Shown here piece by piece: positions 4,764 to 11,301 of a stretch of 14,851 nt of DNA. A model generated the notes under the pieces. The model did no database searches, was not told where the DNA came from, and saw nothing but the letters and a program-made list of their open reading frames with translations. The stretch lies in NCBI GenBank assembly GCA_030632725.1, contig DAOVUF010000099.1, forward strand, positions 1 through 14,851, in the 5' to 3' direction. The position numbers were made by a program, and so were the translations under genes. The stretch is from QNES01 sp023143415. GTDB taxonomy: Bacteria > Pseudomonadota > Gammaproteobacteria > Beggiatoales > Beggiatoaceae. Position 1 is the first letter of the stretch. Each line of letters opens with the position of its first letter.

Positions 4764-5231
4764 TTATGGTAAAAATGGAATTTCCTTCACTTCAATATAA
4801 TCTGAAGCAAATTTTTTCAGCCCAATATCATGACTATAAATACACGATGCTTTTTGAGTGATGGCAGTGGCGACAATCATGCCATCAACCTTCAGGTGAT
4901 GTTTGCTCAAACCATCATGTCGGAGTGTTTGAATTGTTTCGTCATCTTGTTTCGATTGCCATATTTTGGCAAATTCAATGGCAGCCATCGCATCATACGG
5001 TATTACCATAAATTTTTCTTCAATTTTATGAAGATAGCTGCCCATTTCTTTTGCTGGTATTGGCATTAAAAATTCACTCAAGACAACTGACGGAATAATA
5101 ACCTTGATTTGGTTATCATCTAAATGCTTAAAAAATCGCTCCGTTTTAGGAATCATGTATTGTTGTGTTTGACGAGATGTTTTTTGCACACCCCATATCA
5201 AAATGTGCGTATCGAATCCAACTAATTCCAT
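4764..5231 (-). CDS. PIN-domain (VapC-like) ribonuclease toxin
   Basis: A 155-residue PIN-domain protein. The acidic metal-binding residues of the family are visible: D7 in G-F-D-T-H, E53 in V-L-S-E-F-L, D116 in K-V-D-G-M-I-V-A-T-A-I, and D135 in S-H-D-I-G-L-K-K-F-A. PIN proteins of this size paired with a small upstream gene are usually VapC toxins that cleave tRNA or rRNA using Mg2+. The ATG follows the stop of the upstream gene with no intervening base (TAAATG), so the two are translationally coupled. The insertion around residues 92-112 (K-Q-D-D-E-T-I-Q-T-L-R-H-D) is longer than in minimal VapC, and may belong to the subgroup that uses the larger partner described next. All key residues are present, so I expect activity. 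Confidence 0.87.
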   Translation of the reverse strand: MELVGFDTHILIWGVQKTSRQTQQYMIPKTERFFKHLDDNQIKVIIPSVVLSEFLMPIPAKEMGSYLHKIEEKFMVIPYDAMAAIEFAKIWQSKQDDETIQTLRHDGLSKHHLKVDGMIVATAITQKASCIYSHDIGLKKFASDYIEVKEIPFLP

Positions 5232-5741
5232 TTAATTTTCGTCCTTTCTGATTGTTGAAACCCATTTAAGTACATCAATATCATTATAATAATGCCCCAT
5301 CTCTAAGGAGAGTGAAGAAAACGCTTTAGACAATGATGTATCTTGATAAGCCGTTATTTTTCTGATTTGAAAAGTTTTGATTGAAGAATCCGCTACATTC
5401 CATTTAGCGAGACCAATTAATCCAACCTTCGTATATAAAAGGCTTCCTAATTTTTTAGCCTGTATCTCATCAACTTGACATGAAATGTGATTGCCATCGA
5501 ATGTTTGAATCCAGACAGTGGGTGGCTCTCCTCCAACACGTTTAACAACACCATAAAGTGTCGTTTCACTGGTGATGTAAACCGTTTCAGCGTCTTTGAG
5601 TTTATCATTATCGACTTTCTTTTTCTCAATCAGTTTGTCCCGGAATTTCGCCTTAAATACCTCATACCACGTTTTAAAATCAGTAAAATCATCTTGAGAC
5701 AAATGAGTCACAGCACGTTTTATGTTTTCTACAGTCATCAT
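5232..5741 (-). CDS. Putative large antitoxin/partner of the PIN protein
   Basis: A 169-residue protein with two apparent parts. Residues about 5-45 resemble the helical N-terminus of small antitoxins (A-V-T-H-L-S-Q-D-D-F-T-D-F-K-T-W-Y-E-V-F then a basic stretch). Residues about 52-130 look like a beta-rich domain, with V-Y-I-T-S-E-T-T-L-Y-G-V-V-K-R-V-G-G-E-P-P-T and F-D-G-N-H-I-S-C-Q-V. The end (S-S-L-S-L-E-M-G-H-Y-Y-N-D) is helical. Typical VapB antitoxins have about 70-90 residues with an AbrB or RHH DNA-binding end; none is evident here. The role rests on position, directly upstream of and abutting the PIN gene. I cannot name the beta-rich domain; an RNA-binding or decoy function is only a guess. 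There is a choice of two consecutive ATGs (5741 or 5738) and no clear Shine-Dalgarno. Confidence 0.7.
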   Translation of the reverse strand: MMTVENIKRAVTHLSQDDFTDFKTWYEVFKAKFRDKLIEKKKVDNDKLKDAETVYITSETTLYGVVKRVGGEPPTVWIQTFDGNHISCQVDEIQAKKLGSLLYTKVGLIGLAKWNVADSSIKTFQIRKITAYQDTSLSKAFSSLSLEMGHYYNDIDVLKWVSTIRKDEN

Positions 5742-5820
5742 ATTATCAGTTATTCGCTGGAGCGTGGGAACGAGAAAATTAGATATTTCGCTTATGTAAA
5801 AAATTTTCAGTAATGTAGTA

Positions 5821-5899
5821 ATGTAGGGTGGTTTCGAGGCTAAAGTTTTTTCTTTAAAAAAACTTTAGCCTCGAAAGGAACGAAGTGGCACCATTTTTT
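5821..5899. repeat. GGTGG/CCACC repeat carrying a 45-bp palindrome (copy 3)
   Basis: The palindrome at 5832-5876 (TTTCGAGGCTAAAG arms, T6/A7 run) lies between GGGTGG and AGGAACGAAGTGG. At 322-361 the same flanks are joined by only AT. This is an occupied site next to an empty one within a single window. Confidence 0.85.
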
Positions 5900-5941
5900 C
5901 TAAAGCGTTGTACTCCAATTGTCAGTTCTATCCGGCGAGTG
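5900..5941. repeat. 42-bp CTAAAGCGTTG repeat, copy 2
   Basis: The counterpart of 4473-4514, with 4 differences. Its end lies 2 bases from the stop codon of the truncated gene at 5944-6138, so the junction probably created that stop. Confidence 0.75.
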
Positions 5942-5943
5942 AC

Positions 5944-6138
5944 TCAATTTCTTTCTCTATCGGGAAATTGAGTATGCGTTTCTCGATAACGTTTAAAAGC
6001 ACTTGAACCATCCGAACATTGTTCTAATACCGAAATTCTATCCAAATGTCTGATCGAATCGGGTGTTGTATGCGCTTCTAACGCTTCCACCAACAACCAT
6101 TGTTGCGGATACTTTTCTTTTATTTTGCTCCAATTCAT
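5944..6138 (-). pseudogene. Small conserved protein truncated at its 3' end by a repeat
   Basis: A 64-codon frame starting MNWSKIKEKYPQQWLLVEAL, followed by D-R-I-S-V-L-E-Q-C-S-D-G-S-S-A-F-K-R-Y-R-E-T-H and ending F-P-D-R-E-R-N. This looks like the start of a small protein family common in cyanobacteria and Beggiatoaceae (W-x-K-I-K-x-x-Y-P-x-x-W-L-L-x-E-A, then S-A-x-x-x-Y-x-x-L/T-H). There the chain goes on for roughly 20-40 more residues after the P-x-R-E point. Here it ends within two codons, exactly where the 42-bp repeat begins. The function of the family is unknown to me; its members often sit near aspartic-protease-like or toxin-antitoxin genes. The start is convincing, but I think the product is incomplete and possibly inactive. 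Confidence 0.6.
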
Positions 6139-6159
6139 AGTCTATTTCTTAAAAGAACG

Positions 6160-6246
6160 ACAAGGATTGTATATAAACAGGGATAAGTCAAATTGCACCA
6201 CTGCTCAAATTCAAACGGTTTATCCCTGCTTATATTAAATCCTTGT
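6160..6246. mobile_element. 87-bp MITE-like element with 26-bp inverted ends
   Basis: ACAAGGATTGTATATA with CAGGGATA at the left (6160-6185) pairs with the right end (6221-6246) with 3 mismatches in 26, around a 35-base centre. The ends match the repeats at 2366-2485. It separates hemA from the truncated gene. Confidence 0.8.
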
Positions 6247-6292
6247 AGATTGGGGTTAAAAAAAACGGGCTACCTCATCAAGTAAAAACATT

Positions 6293-7561
6293 TTAAGTGA
6301 CAGGCTTATCATTTTCCAATTCAAAAAGCTGTTGTGCCGCCTTCACCAGTTCTTCTCGCCCATCATAAGCCGCTTGACGTAACTGAACACAGGGGGAGTG
6401 CATCAAAGTATTCGTGAGCGTATGCGCTAAATAGTCAATCGCCTCATAAGGTGATTTTCCTTTATCAATCATACACTTAGCATTTTTCACTATCCGATGA
6501 CGCGCCTCTTGTGCTTGTTCACGTAAAGTGCAAATCGTCTCCACGACATCCAGAGAATTCCACCAGCCCATAAAATGCGTGACTTGGATGTCAATAATTT
6601 CCTCCGCCTTCAGGGCTGCTTGTTTTCGGGAACGCAAATTTTCTTGTATGACTTCGTTTAAATCATCAACACTGTATAAATAGACATCTTCCAACTCTCC
6701 CACCGCTGGTTCAATATCACGGGGTACAGCAATATCAACCATAAACACGGGGCGATGTTTGCGAACTTTAATTGCTTTCATGACATCCGCCTTGCTCAAA
6801 ATCGCTGTTGAACTGGCGGTGGATGAAATCACAATATCGGCTTCTGCAAGATGAACTGGAATTTCTTCTAATGTAATTGCATAGCCCGCAAATTCCTTTG
6901 CCAATTGCCGAGCGCGTTCAATGGTACGATTAGCAATAATCATCCGTTCTAAACGATTTTCATGTAAATGTCGCGCTGTTAATTCAATGGTTTCCCCCGC
7001 TCCAATCAGTAAAGCGGTATTCCCCTTCAAATCTCCAAAAATCTGCTGTGCTAATCGCACCGCGGCAAAAGCCACTGAAACAGGGCTTCCGCCAATCGCA
7101 GTATCAGTACGCACTTGTTTTGCGACAGAAAAACTCTGATCAAATAATTTATTCAACAACTGGCTTGTCGTACCCACCTTACGGGCGGTATTTAATGCTA
7201 ATTTAATTTGCCCTAAAATTTGTGGTTCACCAAGAATCATGGAATCTAAACCACAAGCCACCCTGAACAAATGACGTACAACATCCATCTGCGAATAAAT
7301 GTATAAATGCGGTTTCAGTAACTGATTGGTTATATTATGATAGTGACAGAGCCAATTGATAATTGCTTGCGTGGTATCACATTCCAGCCTGCAATATAAT
7401 TCGGTGCGATTACAGGTTGATAAAATCACGACTTCTTGTGCTAATTCATGGTGGAGGAGATCATGTAAGGCATGTTTGAGTCGTTCAGGCGAAAAATTAA
7501 CCTGTTCACGTATTTTGACAGGGGCAGTATTATGATTGAGCCCAAAAGCGAATAATTGCAT
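6293..7561 (-). CDS. hemA: Glutamyl-tRNA reductase
   Basis: HemA reduces glutamyl-tRNA(Glu) to glutamate-1-semialdehyde with NADPH, the first step of the C5 route to haem, sirohaem and other tetrapyrroles. The 422-residue length is typical. The N-terminal catalytic domain starts M-Q-L-F-A-F-G-L-N-H-N-T-A-P-V and carries the nucleophile C50 in S-T-C-N-R-T-E. The family signature region G-L-D-S-M-I-L-G-E-P-Q-I-L-G-Q follows at about 104-118. The NADPH-binding domain has A-L-L-I-G-A-G-E-T at about 183-191, and the rest is the helical dimerisation domain. Its frame is intact. In many gammaproteobacteria prfA follows hemA directly; here repeats and a truncated gene follow. The ribosome-binding site is weak and the leader very AT-rich. 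Tetrapyrrole supply would serve cytochromes and the sirohaem enzymes of sulfur oxidation. Confidence 0.97.
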   Translation of the reverse strand: MQLFAFGLNHNTAPVKIREQVNFSPERLKHALHDLLHHELAQEVVILSTCNRTELYCRLECDTTQAIINWLCHYHNITNQLLKPHLYIYSQMDVVRHLFRVACGLDSMILGEPQILGQIKLALNTARKVGTTSQLLNKLFDQSFSVAKQVRTDTAIGGSPVSVAFAAVRLAQQIFGDLKGNTALLIGAGETIELTARHLHENRLERMIIANRTIERARQLAKEFAGYAITLEEIPVHLAEADIVISSTASSTAILSKADVMKAIKVRKHRPVFMVDIAVPRDIEPAVGELEDVYLYSVDDLNEVIQENLRSRKQAALKAEEIIDIQVTHFMGWWNSLDVVETICTLREQAQEARHRIVKNAKCMIDKGKSPYEAIDYLAHTLTNTLMHSPCVQLRQAAYDGREELVKAAQQLFELENDKPVT

Positions 7562-8011
7562 GTGAATTTATCAATTTTTTTATCAATTTGATTATCATCC
7601 TGATTATGATGCTTTATCAAGAAGAGTAGCGTATGATTATTTTTAATTAATTTATGATTTCAGAATCAATAGATGTTAATTCATTTTTTTAAATTTTATT
7701 TTTAAAAACTTTAAAATGTCAACATTTTTATTCTTTAATAATATTTTCTGAATGTTTTTGCGTTTAAGGATTTGCATTATTACAATTATTTAGGTAAAAT
7801 ATTTATTTCATTTAAGAGCCTCTTGCCAAAAATTAATGGCTAAAGCAATTGGCTAAAAGCTAAAGTACCCTAAAGAGCTCTTAAATTTTAAAATTAAAAT
7901 CTCGTCATTAAGAATTAAATCACTTTTTTCAGGGTAAGTAACAAAATTATTTAGTTCAAAAGTTTATAACTCATTGAATCTAAATATTATTTCTTAAAAA
8001 GGAGAATTGAG
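7562..8011. other. AT-rich divergent intergenic region
   Basis: This 450-base gap lies between the divergent starts of hemA and the 77-residue gene, so it must hold both promoters, but I cannot pick a convincing -35/-10 pair for either. An inverted repeat with 10-bp arms (ATTTAAGAGC at 7810-7819, GCTCTTAAAT at 7877-7886) encloses two GGCTAAA units. Nothing coding is visible. Confidence 0.6.
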
Positions 8012-8245
8012 ATGGACATAAAACTGGTAGATGTTACCCTACATATTGATGAAAAGCTTGATCATGCAAAACTACAGGAAGTAGCAGATAAGATTCGCGA
8101 GCAAGACTGCGTTGTTTCAGTCGTTTTTCACGACGAAAAACCGCATTTAATGATCGTTCAATACAATCCAGATAAAGCCAAATCTGCTGAGATTCTTCAG
8201 CATGTCAGGAATCAAGGGATTCATGCCGAATTGATAGGTTTATAA
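8012..8245 (+). CDS. Small ferredoxin-fold (HMA-like) protein lacking CxxC
   Basis: A 77-residue protein with a predicted beta-alpha-beta-beta-alpha-beta order: D-V-T-L-H-I-D, helix A-K-L-Q-E-V-A-D-K-I-R, strand C-V-V-S-V-V-F, strand H-L-M-I-V-Q-Y, helix S-A-E-I-L-Q-H-V-R, strand H-A-E-L-I-G-L. This is the heavy-metal-associated domain layout, but the metal-binding C-x-x-C of the first loop is absent; H11, D13 and a single C33 are the only possible ligands. The final G-I-H-A-E-L-I-G-L resembles the closing strand of HMA domains. It has a strong Shine-Dalgarno (AAAAAGGAG at 7996-8004, 7 bases before ATG) and stands alone, convergent with aprBA. The function is not established; a regulatory or carrier role is inference. 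High expression is suggested by the RBS. Confidence 0.8.
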   Translation: MDIKLVDVTLHIDEKLDHAKLQEVADKIREQDCVVSVVFHDEKPHLMIVQYNPDKAKSAEILQHVRNQGIHAELIGL

Positions 8246-8473
8246 TTGGATAGCTTAGGGATGTTTAGCGTGATCAGTTTTTTGAAGAAACTGGCTTTCT
8301 AAGTTGATAAACCCCGTTTTTTGAATTGGGTTTCTATAGACTTTCAGATAAATTATTTAACAAGGGCAGACACGCAGGTATGCCCCTACAAGTACGTTGT
8401 ATTATACGATTTAATGTAGGGGCGAATCTGTGTGTTCGCCCTTATTGTGAATTGATTTTTCTGATATATAAAA
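8246..8473. other. Gap with small hairpins and a partial MITE copy
   Basis: A small hairpin CAGTTT/AAACTG at 8275-8293 has the centre TTTGAAG, like the CGAGG-family palindromes. A related copy of the 137-bp element core lies at 8362-8443, with GGGCAGAC..ATGCCCCTAC and GTAGGGGCGAA..GTTCGCCC as opposing arms but without the outer AGCAAGCGTAG ends. I see no gene. Confidence 0.6.
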
Positions 8474-8518
8474 AAAAAGCCCAACCCTTATTATCTTCTA
8501 ATAAGGCTTGGGCTTTTT
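8474..8518. terminator. Bidirectional rho-independent terminator
   Basis: AAAAAGCCCAACCCTTAT (8474-8491) and ATAAGGCTTGGGCTTTTT (8501-8518) form an 18-bp stem with one mismatch and a 9-base loop. The A-run on one side and the T-run on the other make it work on both strands. It ends aprBA (minus strand, stop 30 bases away) and the 77-residue gene (plus strand). Confidence 0.9.
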
Positions 8519-8547
8519 CAATGAATTAGCGACGGGCTAATTGTTAT

Positions 8548-10461
8548 TTAAGCTTTCGGTTTGGCGACCAAGTCAACATGAGGCACTTTCTTTAAACTCC
8601 ATTCCTTAGTCTTACGATCATAAGTGGAGTTGACAAAGCACTTCCAATTTTTCTCATCAACAAAATTGAAGTCCATGCGATAGTAGAAGCCCGGATAACG
8701 GGATTCTTCACGGAATTGAATGTGTTTCATGTGTGCTTCTGCCGTGATGATGCGATGGTAGTTTTCCCAAGCGCGGAGCAGTTCGTGCAAGTCTTTAGCA
8801 CGCATCTTAAAGGAATCTTCCTTGAGCATTCCCAACTTGTGTTCACAGACTTCCAACATCTTCGCGTTGGTTTGATACCAAGTAGCGACACCAGCGCAGT
8901 ATTCGTCCATAATCTTTTGGAGACGGAACTGCAACATCTTAGGTGTGATGTAGTTGGGGTTGACATCAATAGCGGTGCTATAATCCTTGTATTCCAAGAA
9001 AGTCTTCACTGGTTGGTAAATGTCTGCAACCAACTCATCAACTGGCGTATCTAACTCAGGTTTCCAGTCTTTGTTATCCAGCGCGAATTTCACCATCGCT
9101 TTAGCAGCAAGACGGCCTTCTGCATGGGATCCAGAGGAGAATTTGTGACCAGAAGCACCAACACCGTCACCAGCAGTGAATAAGCCCTTAATAGTCGTCA
9201 TGGAACGATAACCCCAAGACCATTCAGCAGGCGCACCAACATCGGTTGGACCAGATACCCAAATACCACAGCAACCAGAATGTGAGCCGAGCAAGTACGG
9301 TTCGGTTGGCATTAACTCAGAAGGTTTCTTTTCAGGCTCAATGTTTTCACCAGCCCAGACACCCGCTTGACCAATACACATATCCAAGAAATCTTCCCAA
9401 GCTTCAGCTTCTAAATGCTTGATTTCTTTAGGAGTCATGGTTTCAGCCAATTTAGCCAAGGCTGTCGGTGTGTCCATATAAATAGGACCACGACCTTCTT
9501 TCATCTCGTGCATCATAAGATGATTACGCAAACAAGAAGCGGGGACAGCGGCCAAACCATAAGGCGGATAATCCTTCAACATCTCCTTGTTTCTAACCAT
9601 GTAATTCTCTCCAAAAGCATTAGTCGCTTTCGCTTTGAAGAGTAAGAACCAGGCACCGACAGGTCCATAACCGTCTTTAAAACGGGCTGGCACAAAGCGG
9701 TTTTCCATCATGGTCAATTCAGCACCAGCCTCCGCTGCCATCGCGTAGGTGGAACCCGCATTCCAGACAGGATACCAAGCACGGCCAGAACCTTCACCAA
9801 CGGAGCGTGGGCGGAAGAGGTTAACGCAACCACCAGCGGCGAGCAGACAAGTTTTGAACTTGTAAACATATACCTTATGTTCACGGACGGAGAAACCGAT
9901 AGCACCTGCAACACGATTAGGATCGTTTTTATCGTTGATCAATTTAACGATAAATACACGTTCTTGGATTCTATCAGTCCCCAGGGCCTTTTTAGCGGCT
10001 TCAGCGACAATCCATTTGTAGGATTCGCCGTTAATCATAATTTGCCACTTACCAGAACGTACAGGCTTGCCACCCTCTTTCAAGGATTTGCCTTCGTCAC
10101 CCTTTTGTTTCCAAATGGGCAATCCCCATTCTTCAAATAATTCTACTGAGTCATCAACGTGACGGCCTAAGTCATAAGCCAAATCGTCGCGGGTAATACC
10201 CATCAAGTCATTAGCGACCATACGGGCATAATCAGCAGGATCGTTATCACCCAAATAGGTGTTAATGGCAGATAAGCCCTGAGCTACTGCACCTGAACGA
10301 TCCAGAGCGGCTTTATCAACCAATTTGACTGTCAAATCTGTGCCTTCAGTCCAACGCATCATTTCATACGCTGCACCACAGCAAGCCATACCACCCCCAA
10401 TCAGGAGTATATCGACTTCTTCTTCAACGACTTGTGGATTACCAAAAGTACCTTCTGCCAT
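8548..10461 (-). CDS. aprA: Adenylylsulfate (APS) reductase alpha subunit
   Basis: AprA is the FAD-containing catalytic subunit of dissimilatory APS reductase, which in sulfur oxidisers runs in reverse, joining sulfite and AMP to APS while passing two electrons to AprB. The length of 637 residues is usual. The dinucleotide-binding motif D-I-L-L-I-G-G-G-M-A-C-C-G-A is at 17-30. Residues M-E-N-R255-F-V-P-A-R-F and L-G-S-H394-S-G-C-C-G-I-W correspond to the substrate-site Arg and His described for the Archaeoglobus enzyme. The FAD motif G-L-F-T-A-G-D-G-V-G-A-S-G-H-K-F-S-S-G-S-H-A-E-G-R is at 426-450. It follows aprB by 69 bases and has AGGAAA before its ATG. The operon ends at the terminator 30 bases past the stop. 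No aprM or qmo gene accompanies it, so its route for electrons to the quinone pool must be encoded elsewhere. Confidence 0.98.
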   Translation of the reverse strand: MAEGTFGNPQVVEEEVDILLIGGGMACCGAAYEMMRWTEGTDLTVKLVDKAALDRSGAVAQGLSAINTYLGDNDPADYARMVANDLMGITRDDLAYDLGRHVDDSVELFEEWGLPIWKQKGDEGKSLKEGGKPVRSGKWQIMINGESYKWIVAEAAKKALGTDRIQERVFIVKLINDKNDPNRVAGAIGFSVREHKVYVYKFKTCLLAAGGCVNLFRPRSVGEGSGRAWYPVWNAGSTYAMAAEAGAELTMMENRFVPARFKDGYGPVGAWFLLFKAKATNAFGENYMVRNKEMLKDYPPYGLAAVPASCLRNHLMMHEMKEGRGPIYMDTPTALAKLAETMTPKEIKHLEAEAWEDFLDMCIGQAGVWAGENIEPEKKPSELMPTEPYLLGSHSGCCGIWVSGPTDVGAPAEWSWGYRSMTTIKGLFTAGDGVGASGHKFSSGSHAEGRLAAKAMVKFALDNKDWKPELDTPVDELVADIYQPVKTFLEYKDYSTAIDVNPNYITPKMLQFRLQKIMDEYCAGVATWYQTNAKMLEVCEHKLGMLKEDSFKMRAKDLHELLRAWENYHRIITAEAHMKHIQFREESRYPGFYYRMDFNFVDEKNWKCFVNSTYDRKTKEWSLKKVPHVDLVAKPKA

Positions 10462-10491
10462 CTTTGTTTCCTAAATTTATGTTGTTTGAAT

Positions 10492-10528
10492 TGACACCCA
10501 CCTTAAAGGCAGGTGATGCCCTGTGTCA
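10492..10528 (-). promoter_or_regulatory. Intercistronic hairpin between aprB and aprA
   Basis: TGACAC/GTGTCA outer arms (10492-10497, 10523-10528) and CACCT/AGGTG inner arms (10499-10503, 10511-10515) form a two-part stem just after the aprB stop. It lacks a T-run and probably affects processing or relative yield of the two messages rather than ending transcription. Confidence 0.45.
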
Positions 10529-10530
10529 TT

Positions 10531-10995
10531 TTATAGACAAATTAATTGGCTTCTATCGCCTTTCAACTCAGAACCCATATTGAAAAAGCCGGGCTTATCA
10601 ATATCATCCATATTGACTTTGGGTTTATTGGCATACGGTTCAATAGAACCTTCAGGGGTAGTACGAATGGGGAATTTGAAACGCTTCATGTTGCCATTGC
10701 GGAATTTGACTGTCCACATGATTGAATCGCTTCCACGCAGCGGTTGTACTGACCCACCCATAGGCACAATGTCAGCGTAAGCACGGGCTTCGATAGCATT
10801 TTGTGGGCAAATCTTGATGCAGGAATAGCATTCCCAGCATTGCTCAGGTTCTTGATTGAAGGCTTTCATGGCATGACCTGTTTCGGAGCCATCTTTATCC
10901 AGCTTCATCAAGTTATGAGGGCAAATATACATGCAGGCTGTTTTGTCTTGACCTTTGCAACCGTCGCATTTTTCAGTACGTACAAATGTAGGCAT
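10531..10995 (-). CDS. aprB: Adenylylsulfate (APS) reductase beta subunit
   Basis: AprB is the electron-transfer subunit of APS reductase, with two [4Fe-4S] clusters linking AprA's FAD to an external carrier. The protein has 154 residues. Cluster ligands are visible as C10-x-x-C13-(x7)-C21-x-x-x-C25-P and C53-x-x-C56-x-x-C59-x-x-x-C63-P. The extra spacing in the first motif (K-G-Q-D-K-T-A) is the AprB hallmark that separates it from ordinary ferredoxins. The C-terminal tail after about residue 75 wraps AprA in known structures and is present (M-K-R-F-K-F-P-I-R-T-T-P-E-G-S). It is the first gene of the operon, with GAGGAA upstream of the ATG. A TATAAT-type -10 lies at 11077-11082. Confidence 0.97.
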   Translation of the reverse strand: MPTFVRTEKCDGCKGQDKTACMYICPHNLMKLDKDGSETGHAMKAFNQEPEQCWECYSCIKICPQNAIEARAYADIVPMGGSVQPLRGSDSIMWTVKFRNGNMKRFKFPIRTTPEGSIEPYANKPKVNMDDIDKPGFFNMGSELKGDRSQLICL

Positions 10996-11076
10996 TGTTA
11001 GAGTTTCCTCATTAATAAAAGTATATCGTTAGAGTTTAAGTATGTCATTAAAATTCACATCTCACACAATTGCATT

Positions 11077-11082
11077 ATTATA
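11077..11082 (-). promoter_or_regulatory. Candidate -10 of the aprBA promoter
   Basis: TATAAT on the minus strand, 82 bases before the aprB ATG. The position 17 bases upstream (AGAAAT) is not a recognisable -35, so the assignment is tentative. Confidence 0.35.
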
Positions 11083-11190
11083 TCAGGATACTTTAAAATA
11101 TTTCTATAGAAATCCCGTTTTTTTTATTTATCTCTATTTCTTTTGAAAACCTATCGTTATTTTATCAGCCTGTTTTTTAATGGTGAATGG

Positions 11191-11231
11191 TTTCGAGGTT
11201 TCAGTTTTTTTCAAAAAACTGAAACCTCGAA
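11191..11231. repeat. 41-bp palindrome, CGAGG family, copy 4
   Basis: The outer TTTCGAGG is kept, while the inner arm reads TTTCAG, matched by CTGAAA on the other side. It lies between the WD40 gene and aprB. AATGG flanks it on the left and ATGG follows on the right, a possible short target duplication. Confidence 0.85.
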
Positions 11232-11253
11232 TGGTAAATGATGAATGGATTGA

Positions 11254-11301
11254 ATAATTAATAATTAATAATTAACCATTCATAATTCATAATTCATAAT
11301 T
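11254..11301. repeat. Two heptamer arrays, ATAATTA x3 and CATAATT x3
   Basis: ATAATTA is repeated at 11254-11274 and CATAATT at 11281-11301, separated by ACCATT. The second array overlaps the stop codon and the last two codons of the WD40 gene. Heptamer direct repeats between genes have been reported in marine Beggiatoaceae, though with a different sequence. Confidence 0.8.

Noticed and set aside
8275..8293. Hairpin after the 77-residue gene as its terminator
   Set aside because: The stem is only 6 bp and has no T-run after it; the stem at 8474-8518 is a far better terminator.
8716..10140. Open frames antisense to and overlapping aprA
   Set aside because: They are shadows of a strongly conserved coding gene and show no independent coding signal.
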